Positions 31,057-40,800 of a stretch of 64,000 nucleotides of DNA are shown here, piece after piece (position 1 is the stretch's first letter; each line of letters begins with the position of its first letter). A model generated the notes under the pieces. It was not told where the DNA came from. It worked only from the letters and a program-made list of their open reading frames with translations, and made no database searches. The stretch is taken from assembly GCA_964541635.1 (NCBI GenBank), contig CAZIQM010000001.1, forward strand, positions 1-64,000, read 5' to 3'. Position numbers and translations under genes: made by a program. Origin of the DNA: DALYDP01 sp964541635 (GTDB taxonomy: Bacteria; Patescibacteriota; Gracilibacteria; Peribacterales; Peribacteraceae).

Positions 31057-34000
31057 ATGGGTACGCGCACTGTATCCGTCCTCTCGCTCCTCGCGCTGTC
31101 GCTGAACGCGACCGCCGCGATGGCCGCCGAACCCGCGCAAGCGCCGTTCGGTTCGCGCGACATGGACTCGCAGGTGGACCTCTCGCAGGCCTACCTGCCC
31201 GAAGCGGTCTACGTCACGAGCGTGGCGGCGAACGTCACGGACACCTCCGTGGCGGGATCGTTCACGGTGGAGAACACGGAAGACGTCCTCGTCACCGGCC
31301 TGCAGTACCGCTTGGAACTGCGCGGCACCGGGAAGCTCGACGGACTCCCCTACGCGATCGACGTGGTGCGCGCGTCGTTGGCGTTGGCCCCCCAGGAAAG
31401 CAAGAAACTCCTCTTCGCGACCGCCCTCCCGAACGTCCCGGCCGGCCGCTATGACCTGCGCGTGCAGCTCCTGACCGCCAAGGGCCGCGCCCTCGGTTGG
31501 CAGGACACGCCGGTGGTCGTCGCCGCCGAGCGCGGCGCGACGGATTTCGTCACGGTCGTGCCGGGCACGATCGGCATCGCCGCGTACGGCGACGAACTCC
31601 TGCCCCCGCTCTCGGGCCCCAACGTCGATCCCTCCGGCGCCATGACCCTGCGCGCCACGGCGATCAACGACACCGACCACGCCATCCGCGTGACGCCGGT
31701 CATCGACCTCTACGACTTCAACGCCGCGCGCGTCGGGCTCGGCAGCCTGGAATACTCCGACCTCAACGTCGCCGCGGGCGAAACGGTGAAGCTCGACCTC
31801 CCGGTCACGGCCGACGCCGTCCCGGGCACCTACATGGCCCACCTCACGCTCAAGGACGCCGACACCGGCGAGACCCTCTCGAGCATCGCCCAGTACCGCT
31901 ACGTGGTGAAAGGCGAGGACGCCGACATCGTCTCGGTCCGCATCGAGAACATGGGCACGAAGGCAGGCGACTGGGCCTACGGCACGGTCGACATGGCCGG
32001 CGCCGCCGACGCCCTCACGACCACCGTCGCCACGCTCCGCGTGCAGCTGACGGACGACAAGGGCACGGTCGGCTCGATCGACGTCCCGGGCATCACGCTC
32101 GCCGACTCGATCCTCTCCGCCAAGATCCGCATCCCGCTCTCGCGCGACCTCGTGGGCGCCCCGAGCGTGGACGCGAGCCTCCTCAGCGACTCCAACACGA
32201 CCTACGACCACGTGACCTACGCCGGCACGCTGACGCCCGCGCAGCTCGCGGGCCTCACGCAGGACAAGGCGTTCAATAACTGGGTGGCCTGGCACGGCCT
32301 CTCCCGCATCGCCCTCTTCGCCTTCATCGCGATGGCCATGGGCTACGCGCTCTTCGCGGTCGCGTCGCGCATGCGCGCTTCGATCGCCTTCGCGCGCGCC
32401 GCGACGGCGGCGTTCCTCCTCGTCGCGTTCGTCGGCAACGTCGGTTCCGCGTTCGCGGCCGGCAGCGGCGGCATCGAGACCCTCACGCCGGTCAACGGCA
32501 GCGCGGTCTTCGCCCCGCTCGGCAACCGCCCGATCATCGCGCTGTTCGTGAACAGCCCGGTGCACGGCCAGGCCAACAACTTCTGCAACCGCCAGATCCA
32601 GCTCAGCTACCGCCTGGAATACGGCGTGTGCGAGAACGAAATCGCCTACGCCCGCGTCGTCGGACGCGTCACGCGCAACGGCGGCCTCATCAGCGCCTAC
32701 GACGTCCCCGGAACGGCCTGGGACACCGTGCACAACCGCACGTACCAGAGCCAGTTCTGCAACAACCACTTCTGCTTCCAGGAGGAGAACTTCAGCGGCA
32801 TGGTCGACCTCACGAACATCGTGGACCAGAACGCCAACACCGCCACGCTCCAGCTCCTCGCCAAGTGGGGCAAGAACCTCTCGATGCCCGACGCGAGCTT
32901 CGACCGCACCGACCCGTACATCAACCTCGGCTGGGCCCACGCGTTGAACATCCACCTGCAGTGCACGCCGCCGCAGCTGAACGTCACCAAGACCGTCCAG
33001 TCCGGCTCGGCCACGCCCGGCAGCACCGTGACCTACACGTTCGCCGTCACCAACGGCGGCCAGACGAACGCCCCGAACGTCACGCTCAACGACATCTTCC
33101 TGAACGGCAACACGCGCTACATGCCGTTCGAATACGTCGGCGCCAACGGCGCCACGTGCTCGTTCGACACCGGCGCGGTGCAGCTCTCCTGCACGCTCGG
33201 CGCGCTCACGCCCGGCCAAACGAAGACCTTCACGGCTTCGTTCCGCGTGCCGCAGAACCAACCGCAGCTGTGCGGCCAGACCGTGCGCAACCGCGCGGAG
33301 GTCCGCACGAACAACCAGTCGACGGGCTCCGCCAGCGCCGAAGCGCAGGTGAACGTCGTCTGCCCCCCGAGCTACGGCTGCGTGGAAGTCTTCAAGGAAG
33401 GCTTCACGTCCGACAACCAGCGCATCACGGGACCGCTCCCCTCCTTCACCTTCAAGCTCGATAACCAGATCACGACGACGAGCGACCAGAACGGCTTCGC
33501 CCGCTTCGAGAACGTCCAGCCCGGCACGCACTCCGTGTCGGAAATCGCCCAAAGCGGTTGGACGAACTTCCTCATCACGCCCCAAAACGGCTTCGTGACG
33601 GTCCAGGCCGGCTCGAACTGCGCAGGCGTGACGGTGAAAAACCGCCAGGACCCGCAGGACGCCGACCTCCAGCTCGCCAAGACGGGCCCGCAGACGGTCG
33701 TCCGCGGTTCCACCGCCACCTACGCGCTCACGGTGAAGAACAACGGCCCCGTGTCCGCCACGAACACCATCGTGCGCGACACGATCCCGGCCGGCACGTC
33801 GTTCAACGCCGCGCAGTCGGACACGCGCTGCTCGATGCAGGGCAACAGCGTCGCCTGCAACGTCGGCACGCTCACGCCGGGCCAAACGGTCACGGTGTCC
33901 CTCGTGCTCAACGTCGCGAACCCCGATCCCGCCTCGTGCGCCCCGGGCACCATCGTGAACCAAGCCGCCGCGCTCAGCGACCGCGTGGACAACAACCTCG

Positions 34001-37000
34001 CGAACAACCAATCGTCCTTCACCACGCAGGCAACGTGCCCGCAGCCGCAGGTCGGGTGCATCGAAATCCTCAAGGAAGGCTTCACGTCCGACAACCAGCG
34101 CATCACGGGCGCCCTCCCGGCGTTCTCGTTCAAGCTCGACGGCAACCAAACCGTCCAGACGGACGCCCTCGGCCGCGCGACGTTGCAGAACGTCACGCCG
34201 GGCCAGCACACGGTCACCGAACTCACGGCCTCCGGATGGACGAACTTCCTCGTCACGCCGCAAAACGGCGTGGTGAACGTCCAAGCGGGCACGGCCTGCG
34301 CGGGCGTGACCTTCAAGAACCGCCAGGACGCGCACGACGCCGACCTCTCGCTCGTGAAAACGGGCCCGGCCAGCGTGACCCGCGGCACGACCGCGACGTA
34401 CGCGCTCGCCGCGAAGAACAACGGCCCGACCGCCGCCCCGAACACGATCGTCCGCGACGAACTCCCGGCCGGCACGACCTTCAACGCCGCCCAGTCGGAT
34501 AACCGCTGCACGCTCCAGGGCAACAGCATCGTCTGCAACATCGGCACGCTCGCGATCGGCCAAACGATCACGCTGTCGATCGCGCTGAACGTCCCGTCGT
34601 CGTACGTCGGAGCCACGCTCGTGAACCGCGCCGCGGTGTTGAGCGACCTCCAGGACCCAAACCTCGACAACAACCAGTCGGTCTTCACCTCGCAGGTGGC
34701 CATCGTGCAACCGCAGGTCGGCTGCATCGACGTCTTCAAGGAAGGCTTCGACGCCGGCGGCAGCCGCCTCGGCACGGTGCCCCCGTTCACATTCATCCTC
34801 GACGGCAGCGGTGCTCTGAACGTCCACACGAATAGCGCCGGCAGCGCGCGCTTCGTGAACGTTCCCGTCGGCCAACACACGGTCTCGGAAGTCACGGCCA
34901 GCGGCTGGACCCTCTTCAACACGACGCCCACGGGCGGCGTGGTGAACGTCGCCGCGGGTTCCACCTGCGCCGGCGTCGTCTTCAAAAACCGCCAGCAACC
35001 GCTGAACGCCGACGTCTCGATCGTGAAATCCGGACCGGCCACGGCCGTCCGCGGCGGCAACCTCACCTACAGCCTCACGGTCACGAACAACGGCCCGGCC
35101 GTCGCGCAGAACGTAATGGTCGACGACCAGCTCCCCTCCGGCCTCGGCACGCCCGTGGTGTCCGGCGCGGGATGCACGGTCAATAACGGCCTCGTGCACT
35201 GCGTGATCGGCCCGATGAACGTGAACGACCAACGCATCATCACGATCAACGTCCCCGTGCCGTCGCAGCAGACCTGCCAGCCCGGCTCGGTGACGAACAC
35301 CGCCACCGTCACGTCGCAGAACGACTCGCAGGCGGGCAACAACGCGAGCTCCGTCACCACGCAGCTCCAGTGCCCCACGCAGCAGCAGGCGGACCTCCTG
35401 GTGCAGAAAACCGGCCCGGCCTCCGTGGTCCGCGGCCAGAACGCGCAGTACACGATCCTCATGAAGAACAACGGCCCGGCCGCGTCGCCGAACACGATCG
35501 TCGGCGACCCGCTCCCCGCGGGCACGACGTTCGTCGCCGCCCAATCCGATAACCGCTGCCAGCTCTCGGGCAACGCCGTCTTCTGCAACCTCGGCACGAT
35601 GGCCCTGAACCAGCAGATCACGTTCACGCTCACGCTAAACGTCACCGCGCAGGCGCAGTGCCAGGCCGGAACGCTCCTCAACCGGGCGTCGGTCCTGGGC
35701 GACCTGCAGGATCCCTTCCTCGACAACAACCAGTCGACCTTCACGTCGCAGGTGACGTGCCCGAGCCCGACCACGGCCGACGTCTCGGTCGCGAAGACCG
35801 GACCGAGCACCGTCGTGCGCGGCACGAACCTCTCCTACGGCATCACGGTCAGCAACCTCGGCCCCGCCACCGCGAGCGGCGTCGTCCTCTCGGACGCCGT
35901 CCCCGCCGGCCTCACGCTCGTCTCCTCGGGTTCCGGCTGCTTGCTGAACAACGGCGTCGTGACCTGCCAAATCGGCGCCCTCCCGACCGCGCAAACGCGC
36001 ACCTACTCGTTCGTGTATTCGACCGGCTCCGCCCAGAACTGCGCGGCGGGCACGGCCACGAACGTCGCCAACGTCACGTCGACCTCGACGGACCCGAACA
36101 CCGCGAACAACCAGTCGACCGTCACGACGCAGATCACCTGCCCGTCGTCGACCGGCAAGGACGTCCAGATCGCGAAGACGGGCCCCTCGGTCGTCACGCG
36201 CGGCGAGAACTTCACCTACACGCTGACCGTCACGAACAACGGTCCGGCTACGGCCACGGGCGTCGTCGTCACCGACGTCCTCCCGAGCGGCCTCACGTTC
36301 GTCTCCACGAGCGCCGAATGCCAGAACCTGAACGGCGTCGTGACCTGCCAGGCGGGCACGATCGGCGCCGCACAATCGCGCGCGTTCTCGGTCACGGTGG
36401 TCGCCCCGGCCGTCAGCTCCTGCACGCAGGCGTCCGTCACGAACACCGCGACGGTCACGTCGTCGGGCACGGATAACAACGTCGGCAACAACTCGAGCTC
36501 GCTCACCACGCAGGTGAACTGCCCGAACGCGCAGCTCGGCTGCATCGACGTCATCAAGGAAACGTACGACACGAACGGCAACGTCCTCACGCCGGTCACG
36601 CAGTTCACGTTCAACCTCGACGGATCGCGCACCGCCGTCAACGACGGCCAGGGCCGCGCCCGCTTCGAGAACGTGACCCTCGGCCAGCACACCGTGACGG
36701 AAAACCTCCCGAGCGGCTGGACCCAGCTCCTCGTGACGCCTTCCGGCGGCCTCGTGAACGTCACGGCCGGCACGTGCGTCGCCGTCTCGTTCAAGAACAA
36801 GCAGACCATCCAGAACTCCGGAAGCTTCTCGATCACGAAGACCGACCACGAAACGGAAGTCGAACCGGGCGACACGCTCGAGTACGAAATCCGCGTCCGC
36901 AACAACTCCTCGGTCCGCGTCACGAACGTGACGGTGACGGACACGCTGCCCGACGAAGTCGAATTCCAGGACGCCTCGCCGAACGAGTCGTCCGAGAACG

Positions 37001-37707
37001 GCCGCGTGATCCGCTGGGAGAACCAGACGTTCGAAGCCAACGAAGAGAAGCTGTACCGCGTCGAAGTCGACGTCGACGACGACGCCGACGGCACGCTCTA
37101 CAACACGGCCGAGGCGCGCGGCGTCTCCGCGACGGACCGCACAGACGTCGATGACAACGGCAACCACAACGGCAACGCGGAAATCGACCTGACCAAGACC
37201 GCGAGCACGTCGGAAGTGTTCCCCGGCGGCATCATCGATTACACGGTGCGCGTCCGCAACACGGGCGACGACCCGATCGAGAACCTCACCGTCACCGACC
37301 AGCTCCCGGCCGACGTGATCGTCATCGACGACGGCGACGCGGACAGCCGCAGCGGCCGCCGCCTGGAATGGGAAATCGACGAACTCGATGACGGCGACGA
37401 GGAAATCTTCCGCTACCGCGTCTCCGTGCCGACCTACATGGTCGCCGGCCAGATCATCCGCAACAACGTGTGCGTCGAAGCCGACGACCTCGACAACGAC
37501 GAATGCGAAAGCGTGACCGTCAGCGTCCTGGGCATGATCCCGAAGACGGGTGCTAAGGCGCCGGAGCACGACACGCACCTGACGCCGGTCGCCGCGCACG
37601 ACGCGCCGAGCGACGGGACCCTCCCCTTCTTCGGCCTCATCGCCCTCGCGGGCGCCGCCACGGGCGCGGGCCTCGGATTCGGCCGGAAGATGCTGTTTGG
37701 CATCTAA
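31057..37707 (+). CDS. Giant DUF11/prealbumin-repeat surface protein
   Basis: A 2216-residue secreted protein with signal peptide (MGTRTVSVLSLLALSLNATA). Residues 30-400 form an unassigned beta-rich domain. Two hydrophobic segments follow at about 416-433 and 447-470; the second, ending VGNVGSAFAAG, resembles another signal peptide. Then come nine DUF11-type repeats (for example DLQLAKTGPQTVVRGSTATY) interleaved with four prealbumin-like domains (GCVEVFKEGF...VKNRQ) of the isopeptide-stalk type. The C terminus has IPKTGAK, a 35-residue spacer, a membrane helix and a short basic end. An in-frame ATG at 31021 is possible. It is probably a wall- or membrane-anchored fibre. Confidence 0.85.
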   Translation: MGTRTVSVLSLLALSLNATAAMAAEPAQAPFGSRDMDSQVDLSQAYLPEAVYVTSVAANVTDTSVAGSFTVENTEDVLVTGLQYRLELRGTGKLDGLPYAIDVVRASLALAPQESKKLLFATALPNVPAGRYDLRVQLLTAKGRALGWQDTPVVVAAERGATDFVTVVPGTIGIAAYGDELLPPLSGPNVDPSGAMTLRATAINDTDHAIRVTPVIDLYDFNAARVGLGSLEYSDLNVAAGETVKLDLPVTADAVPGTYMAHLTLKDADTGETLSSIAQYRYVVKGEDADIVSVRIENMGTKAGDWAYGTVDMAGAADALTTTVATLRVQLTDDKGTVGSIDVPGITLADSILSAKIRIPLSRDLVGAPSVDASLLSDSNTTYDHVTYAGTLTPAQLAGLTQDKAFNNWVAWHGLSRIALFAFIAMAMGYALFAVASRMRASIAFARAATAAFLLVAFVGNVGSAFAAGSGGIETLTPVNGSAVFAPLGNRPIIALFVNSPVHGQANNFCNRQIQLSYRLEYGVCENEIAYARVVGRVTRNGGLISAYDVPGTAWDTVHNRTYQSQFCNNHFCFQEENFSGMVDLTNIVDQNANTATLQLLAKWGKNLSMPDASFDRTDPYINLGWAHALNIHLQCTPPQLNVTKTVQSGSATPGSTVTYTFAVTNGGQTNAPNVTLNDIFLNGNTRYMPFEYVGANGATCSFDTGAVQLSCTLGALTPGQTKTFTASFRVPQNQPQLCGQTVRNRAEVRTNNQSTGSASAEAQVNVVCPPSYGCVEVFKEGFTSDNQRITGPLPSFTFKLDNQITTTSDQNGFARFENVQPGTHSVSEIAQSGWTNFLITPQNGFVTVQAGSNCAGVTVKNRQDPQDADLQLAKTGPQTVVRGSTATYALTVKNNGPVSATNTIVRDTIPAGTSFNAAQSDTRCSMQGNSVACNVGTLTPGQTVTVSLVLNVANPDPASCAPGTIVNQAAALSDRVDNNLANNQSSFTTQATCPQPQVGCIEILKEGFTSDNQRITGALPAFSFKLDGNQTVQTDALGRATLQNVTPGQHTVTELTASGWTNFLVTPQNGVVNVQAGTACAGVTFKNRQDAHDADLSLVKTGPASVTRGTTATYALAAKNNGPTAAPNTIVRDELPAGTTFNAAQSDNRCTLQGNSIVCNIGTLAIGQTITLSIALNVPSSYVGATLVNRAAVLSDLQDPNLDNNQSVFTSQVAIVQPQVGCIDVFKEGFDAGGSRLGTVPPFTFILDGSGALNVHTNSAGSARFVNVPVGQHTVSEVTASGWTLFNTTPTGGVVNVAAGSTCAGVVFKNRQQPLNADVSIVKSGPATAVRGGNLTYSLTVTNNGPAVAQNVMVDDQLPSGLGTPVVSGAGCTVNNGLVHCVIGPMNVNDQRIITINVPVPSQQTCQPGSVTNTATVTSQNDSQAGNNASSVTTQLQCPTQQQADLLVQKTGPASVVRGQNAQYTILMKNNGPAASPNTIVGDPLPAGTTFVAAQSDNRCQLSGNAVFCNLGTMALNQQITFTLTLNVTAQAQCQAGTLLNRASVLGDLQDPFLDNNQSTFTSQVTCPSPTTADVSVAKTGPSTVVRGTNLSYGITVSNLGPATASGVVLSDAVPAGLTLVSSGSGCLLNNGVVTCQIGALPTAQTRTYSFVYSTGSAQNCAAGTATNVANVTSTSTDPNTANNQSTVTTQITCPSSTGKDVQIAKTGPSVVTRGENFTYTLTVTNNGPATATGVVVTDVLPSGLTFVSTSAECQNLNGVVTCQAGTIGAAQSRAFSVTVVAPAVSSCTQASVTNTATVTSSGTDNNVGNNSSSLTTQVNCPNAQLGCIDVIKETYDTNGNVLTPVTQFTFNLDGSRTAVNDGQGRARFENVTLGQHTVTENLPSGWTQLLVTPSGGLVNVTAGTCVAVSFKNKQTIQNSGSFSITKTDHETEVEPGDTLEYEIRVRNNSSVRVTNVTVTDTLPDEVEFQDASPNESSENGRVIRWENQTFEANEEKLYRVEVDVDDDADGTLYNTAEARGVSATDRTDVDDNGNHNGNAEIDLTKTASTSEVFPGGIIDYTVRVRNTGDDPIENLTVTDQLPADVIVIDDGDADSRSGRRLEWEIDELDDGDEEIFRYRVSVPTYMVAGQIIRNNVCVEADDLDNDECESVTVSVLGMIPKTGAKAPEHDTHLTPVAAHDAPSDGTLPFFGLIALAGAATGAGLGFGRKMLFGI

Positions 37708-37736
37708 GCGGCTAAAGCATCGCCATCACGCCAATG

Positions 37737-37759
37737 AGGCTTCCTCGGGAAGCCTTTTT
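37737..37759 (+). terminator. Terminator after the first giant gene
   Basis: AGGCTTCC and GGAAGCCT pair around TCG, followed by a T-run. Confidence 0.88.
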
Positions 37760-37803
37760 GGCATGTTTAGCAGTGAGGATCGACTGTTTTGCCCAGGAAA
37801 ACA

Positions 37804-37835
37804 TTGACAAAAAAGATCATATGGGCCAATACTAT
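37804..37835 (+). promoter_or_regulatory. Promoter candidate of the second giant gene
   Basis: TTGACA (37804-37809) and TACTAT (37830-37835) in an AT-rich patch; the 20-nt spacer is long. The placement mirrors the first giant gene, so the two may be expressed alike but separately, since a terminator lies between them. Confidence 0.4.
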
Positions 37836-37864
37836 TTTCTTTCTATCTCTCTCCCTCCCGGTTT

Positions 37865-40800
37865 ATGGTCCGTTCGACGTTGCAGAAGCGCACCGCTTCC
37901 GCCCTCCTCCTTACGACCATCGCGGTCCAGCTGCACGTCAGCGGAGCGCTCTCGGCGTTGCAGAACACGCCGGTCTTCCGGCCGTTCATCGGCGTCCCCG
38001 CTGCGGAAGCGCAGACGACGGGCTTCTATGATGAAGGCGCCATGCCGAAGTACGGCAAGACGTGGATCGCGTCGATCACGTGCCGCGATTCGAACGGGGC
38101 CACCACGACGATCGGCGGAACGGGAAACCCCGAAGTGGTGAAGAACGCCGTGCGCCAAGCCATCGCGAACCGCGGCCTCGGCCTCACGCCGCCGAACAAC
38201 CCGATCGTCCGCACGGACGGCGGCACGGGAGCGGGTTTCAACTGGAACGACAACAGCGGCACGCCCGCGCTGAACGACCTCAATGCCGTGTGCCAGATCC
38301 TTGGCTATCCCACGTACATCAGCTCGACCTGCCGCGACGAAGAGCGTTCGGGCATCTACCCGAACGGCAAGTGCAACTTCCACTCGCCCGAAGACAACCA
38401 ACTCTCGCGCCTGAGCGGCACCTTCACGACCTCCGCCTGCAGCGACGGCGTGGATAACGACGGCGACGGACGCGTCGACTTCCCCTCCGATCCGGGCTGC
38501 GTGAACGCGCAGGACACCGACGAAGCGGATCCGACGAACAACGCCCGCTGCTTGAGCATCATCACCCCGAACGTCATCAACGTGGGCCAGCAATTCCAGG
38601 CCACGGTCACGATGCAGAACAACGGCGGCACGACGTGGAGCACGAGCAACTACAAACTCAGCTCCGAGAACCCCATGGATAACCTCACGTGGGGCATCAA
38701 CCGCGTGGACCTCCCGCAGAACACCGCGGTGAACGGCAGCGCGACCTTCACGTTCACGGCCACGGCGCCGTCGACGCAGGGAACGTACAACTTCGATTTC
38801 GGCATGGTGCAGACCAACCTCGGCCACTTCGGCGAGATCTGCCGCAAGAGCCTCACCCTGACGCCGGTCCAGTGCCCGTCGTCCACGGTGAACGCCACCT
38901 TCGAAGGCAACCAAGGACCGTGGGAAGACGTCGCCCCGAACGGCGACGCCAAGGCCCCGACCTTCGTGGGCAACGTACAGCCCGGCACCGTCATGAAAGT
39001 GAACTCGGTGAACGGGACGTACTCCGCCCGCATCTACGGCGGCGTCGACCAACTCCCGGTGAGCTGCGACAACGGCACGCTCAGCTTCACGGGCAACAGC
39101 AACAGCACGATCTCGAGCATCAAGCTCAACGCGATCGGCAGCAACGGCGTCACGGTGCCGAACGGCGCCACGCGCGCGTTCGTGAGCCACGACGAACCCG
39201 GCTCGTTCAACTACTTCGATAACTCCGGCAACCGCGACCACCGCGCCCCCTGCCAGGTGAACTTCGGCATCGTGCCGACGTCGTGCCAGCAGCCCCAGTG
39301 CCGCGACGGCCTCGATAACGACGGCGACGGACTCACCGACTTCCCGGCCGATCCGGGCTGCATCAACCAGGACGACAACGACGAATCGCCGCGCAACATC
39401 GGCAACCTCGACGTCGAAAAGGTCCTCGACGGCCAGATCGTCCCGGGCCAGACGGCGCAGTACACGATCACGGTCCGCAACAACGGCAACGTCGCCGCGC
39501 AGAACGTGAACGTCTACGACTACTTCCTCGACGACCAGGACCTCAAGTACGTGCCCTTCACGTACGTCTCGAGCGCCGGCGTGAACTGCTCCTACCAGTC
39601 GGGCCTCCAGCAGGTGTCCTGCCCGGTCGGGACGGTCGCCGCCGGATCGACGGTCACGATCACCCTCCGCTTCAACGTCCCGCAAACCCAATCCTGCAAC
39701 ACGCAGGTAAAGAACCGCGTCGACGCGTGGATCAACGGTCAGCAGGCCGGCGCCGACACCGACGACGTCTCGTCGGGCGTCCAGTGCCCCTTCCAGTGCT
39801 CCGACGGCCGCGATAACGACGGCGACGGACTCACGGACTTCCCGCAGGATCCGGGCTGCGTAAACGCGCAGGACAACGACGAATTCAACGCTCCCCAGTG
39901 CCAGGACGGCATCGATAACGACCAGGACGGCGTCACGGACTACCCGAACGACTTCTCCTGCTCATCCCCGACGGACAACGACGAAACGAACCCCAAGGCC
40001 GCCTGCCAGGACGGCCTCGATAACGACAACGACGGACGCGTCGACTTCCCGCAGGACGTCGGTTGCGTGAACAACCAGGACAACGACGAAACGGATCCCT
40101 ACACGTTCCTCTACGTGTACAAAACCGGCCCCGTCGACGCCACCCGCGGCTCGAACATCCCCTACACGATCAACGTCCGCAACAACGGCGCTTCCATCGC
40201 GCAGAACGTGGTGGTCCAGGACATCTTCCCGACCGGCCTCTCGTTCGTCGCCGCCCAAAGCACCGCGGGCTGCACGGCGGGTCCGAACACGATCACCTGC
40301 AACGTCGGCGCCATCCAGCCCGGCCAAGACAAGGAACTGACGCTCGTCTTCACCGCCACCACGACGGTCGCGTGCGAAGGCATCGTCCAGAACCGCGCGC
40401 AGGCCACGGCCTCGAACGTGCAGGGCACGAGCGTGGGCAACCAGTGGTCCACGACGATCCACTGCACCGCGCAGTGCCAGGACGGCATCGACAACGACGG
40501 CGACGGAGCGACGGACTACCCGAACGACTTCAGCTGTTCGTCCCCGACCGACACCGACGAAACGAACCCGAAGGCGGCCTGCCAGGACGGCGTCGACAAC
40601 GACGGTGACGGCCTGACGGACTTCCCCCAAGACCCGGGCTGCGTCAGCAAGCAGGACAACGACGAATCGAACGCGTCGCAGTGCAACGACGGCATCGACA
40701 ACGACGGCGACGGAGCGACCGATTACCCGAACGACTTCAGCTGTTCGTCCCCGACCGACACCGACGAAACGAACCCGAAGGCGGCCTGCCAGGACGGCTT

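Noticed and set aside
31039..35544. A 1501-codon minus-strand frame
   Set aside because: Shadow of the DUF11 gene; the translation is a monotonous Arg/Asp/Val/Glu/Ala mix without any domain.
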